DNA of 5,361 bases, from NCBI GenBank assembly GCA_002331625.1, contig DCZN01000066.1:21524-26884 (forward strand), given 5' to 3'. The notes beneath the pieces were generated by a model that was not told where the DNA came from, ran no database searches, and worked only from the letters and a program-made list of their open reading frames with translations. A program made the position numbers and the translations under genes. Source of the DNA: Nitrospira sp. UBA2083 (GTDB taxonomy: Bacteria > Nitrospirota > Nitrospiria > Nitrospirales > Nitrospiraceae). Below are positions 5,034 through 5,361 of this stretch, piece by piece; position 1 is the stretch's first letter; every line of letters starts with the position of its first letter.

Positions 5034-5361
5034 ATGATTTTTACTGGTACAAATGGCAATGACACTATTATTGGTACCAATGGCGATGACATTCTACGTG
5101 GTCTCAATGGCAATGACTTCTTGGATGGAGGGTTCGGTTTTGACATTATTGATGGAGGTGCAGGCGTTGATACTACTTCTTATGCATTCTATGCAGGACC
5201 GATCAACGCGAACCTATCGACAGGTGTCGTGAGTTTTCCAGGAAACTCTGTTTTGACCGATACGCTGATCAGCATTGAAAATCTAATCGGCACTGCTGGC
5301 AATGATACGATTACGGGTAATAATGCAAACAATTCCTTGTCTGGTGGCAATGGTAATGACA
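5034..5361 (+). CDS. RTX (hemolysin-type calcium-binding repeat) protein, 5' end only
   Basis: The frame stays open to the window end, giving 109 residues. Tandem nonapeptide repeats of the GGxGxDxux type start at once: GTNGNDTII (5-13), GTNGDDILR (14-22), GLNGNDFLD (23-31), GGFGFDIID (32-40), GGAGVDTTS (41-49). A spacer follows that includes ANLSTGVVS (59-67) and LISIENLIGTAGNDTITG (78-95), then a second repeat block begins (GGNGND, 104-109). Such repeats bind Ca2+ as a parallel beta roll in proteins exported by type I secretion, whose signal is C-terminal and so not visible here. No N-terminal signal peptide is present, as expected for that route. The start is set by AAGGAG (5021-5026), 7 bases upstream. 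The gene is AT-richer (about 40% GC in its first 60 bases) than its neighbours and begins just after an IS remnant, suggesting transfer or rearrangement. Confidence 0.9.
   Translation, partial: MIFTGTNGNDTIIGTNGDDILRGLNGNDFLDGGFGFDIIDGGAGVDTTSYAFYAGPINANLSTGVVSFPGNSVLTDTLISIENLIGTAGNDTITGNNANNSLSGGNGND

Noticed and set aside
1..5361. tRNA, rRNA or CRISPR arrays
   Set aside because: No cloverleaf-like segment, rRNA-like sequence or regularly spaced direct repeats were seen on either strand by eye.

Overview
The window looks like a Gram-negative chromosome of moderate to high GC content: an FhlA-type sigma-54 activator with a matching -24/-12 promoter, DsrE and DUF1810 proteins, a RelE-type toxin-antitoxin pair, an IS630-type remnant and an RTX protein. 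This mix would fit Nitrospirota or a (delta)proteobacterium. That placement is an inference from gene content, not a search result.

Layout. (1) Positions 1-2711, all on the minus strand, form a regulatory unit. A GAF/AAA+/HTH sigma-54-dependent activator (2711-1146) lies upstream of a two-gene operon: a small DsrE-family protein (886-512) and a pyridoxamine-5'-phosphate-oxidase-like flavin/split-barrel protein (440 to beyond position 1). The spacer between activator and operon holds a perfect 16-bp palindrome (1087-1102) and a very good sigma-54 promoter (973-987), spaced as an enhancer and promoter should be. The 71-base gap between dsrE and the split-barrel gene can fold into a long hairpin or into a competing hairpin that covers the ribosome binding site. 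(2) Positions 2712-3006 are a divergent intergenic region with a sigma-70-like promoter for the activator and another for the toxin-antitoxin pair; the latter carries two small inverted repeats. (3) Positions 3007-3458 encode an antitoxin and a RelE/ParE-type toxin overlapping by 4 bases, followed by a probable terminator. (4) A convergent DUF1810 gene (3967-3533). (5) Positions 3968-4606 hold no gene I can support. (6) Positions 4607-4972 are the broken 3' end of an IS630-family transposase, 5'-truncated and carrying two frameshifts and an in-frame stop. (7) About 60 bases further on begins an AT-richer gene for an RTX calcium-binding-repeat protein, cut by the window end.

Best candidate for a little-described system: the self-contained sigma-54 circuit. 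An activator whose GAF sensor domain carries a four-cysteine cluster appears to switch on a DsrE plus flavin-type split-barrel operon from an adjacent palindrome and -24/-12 promoter. This suggests a redox, sulfur or reactive-nitrogen/oxygen stress response; the inducer is not visible in the sequence.
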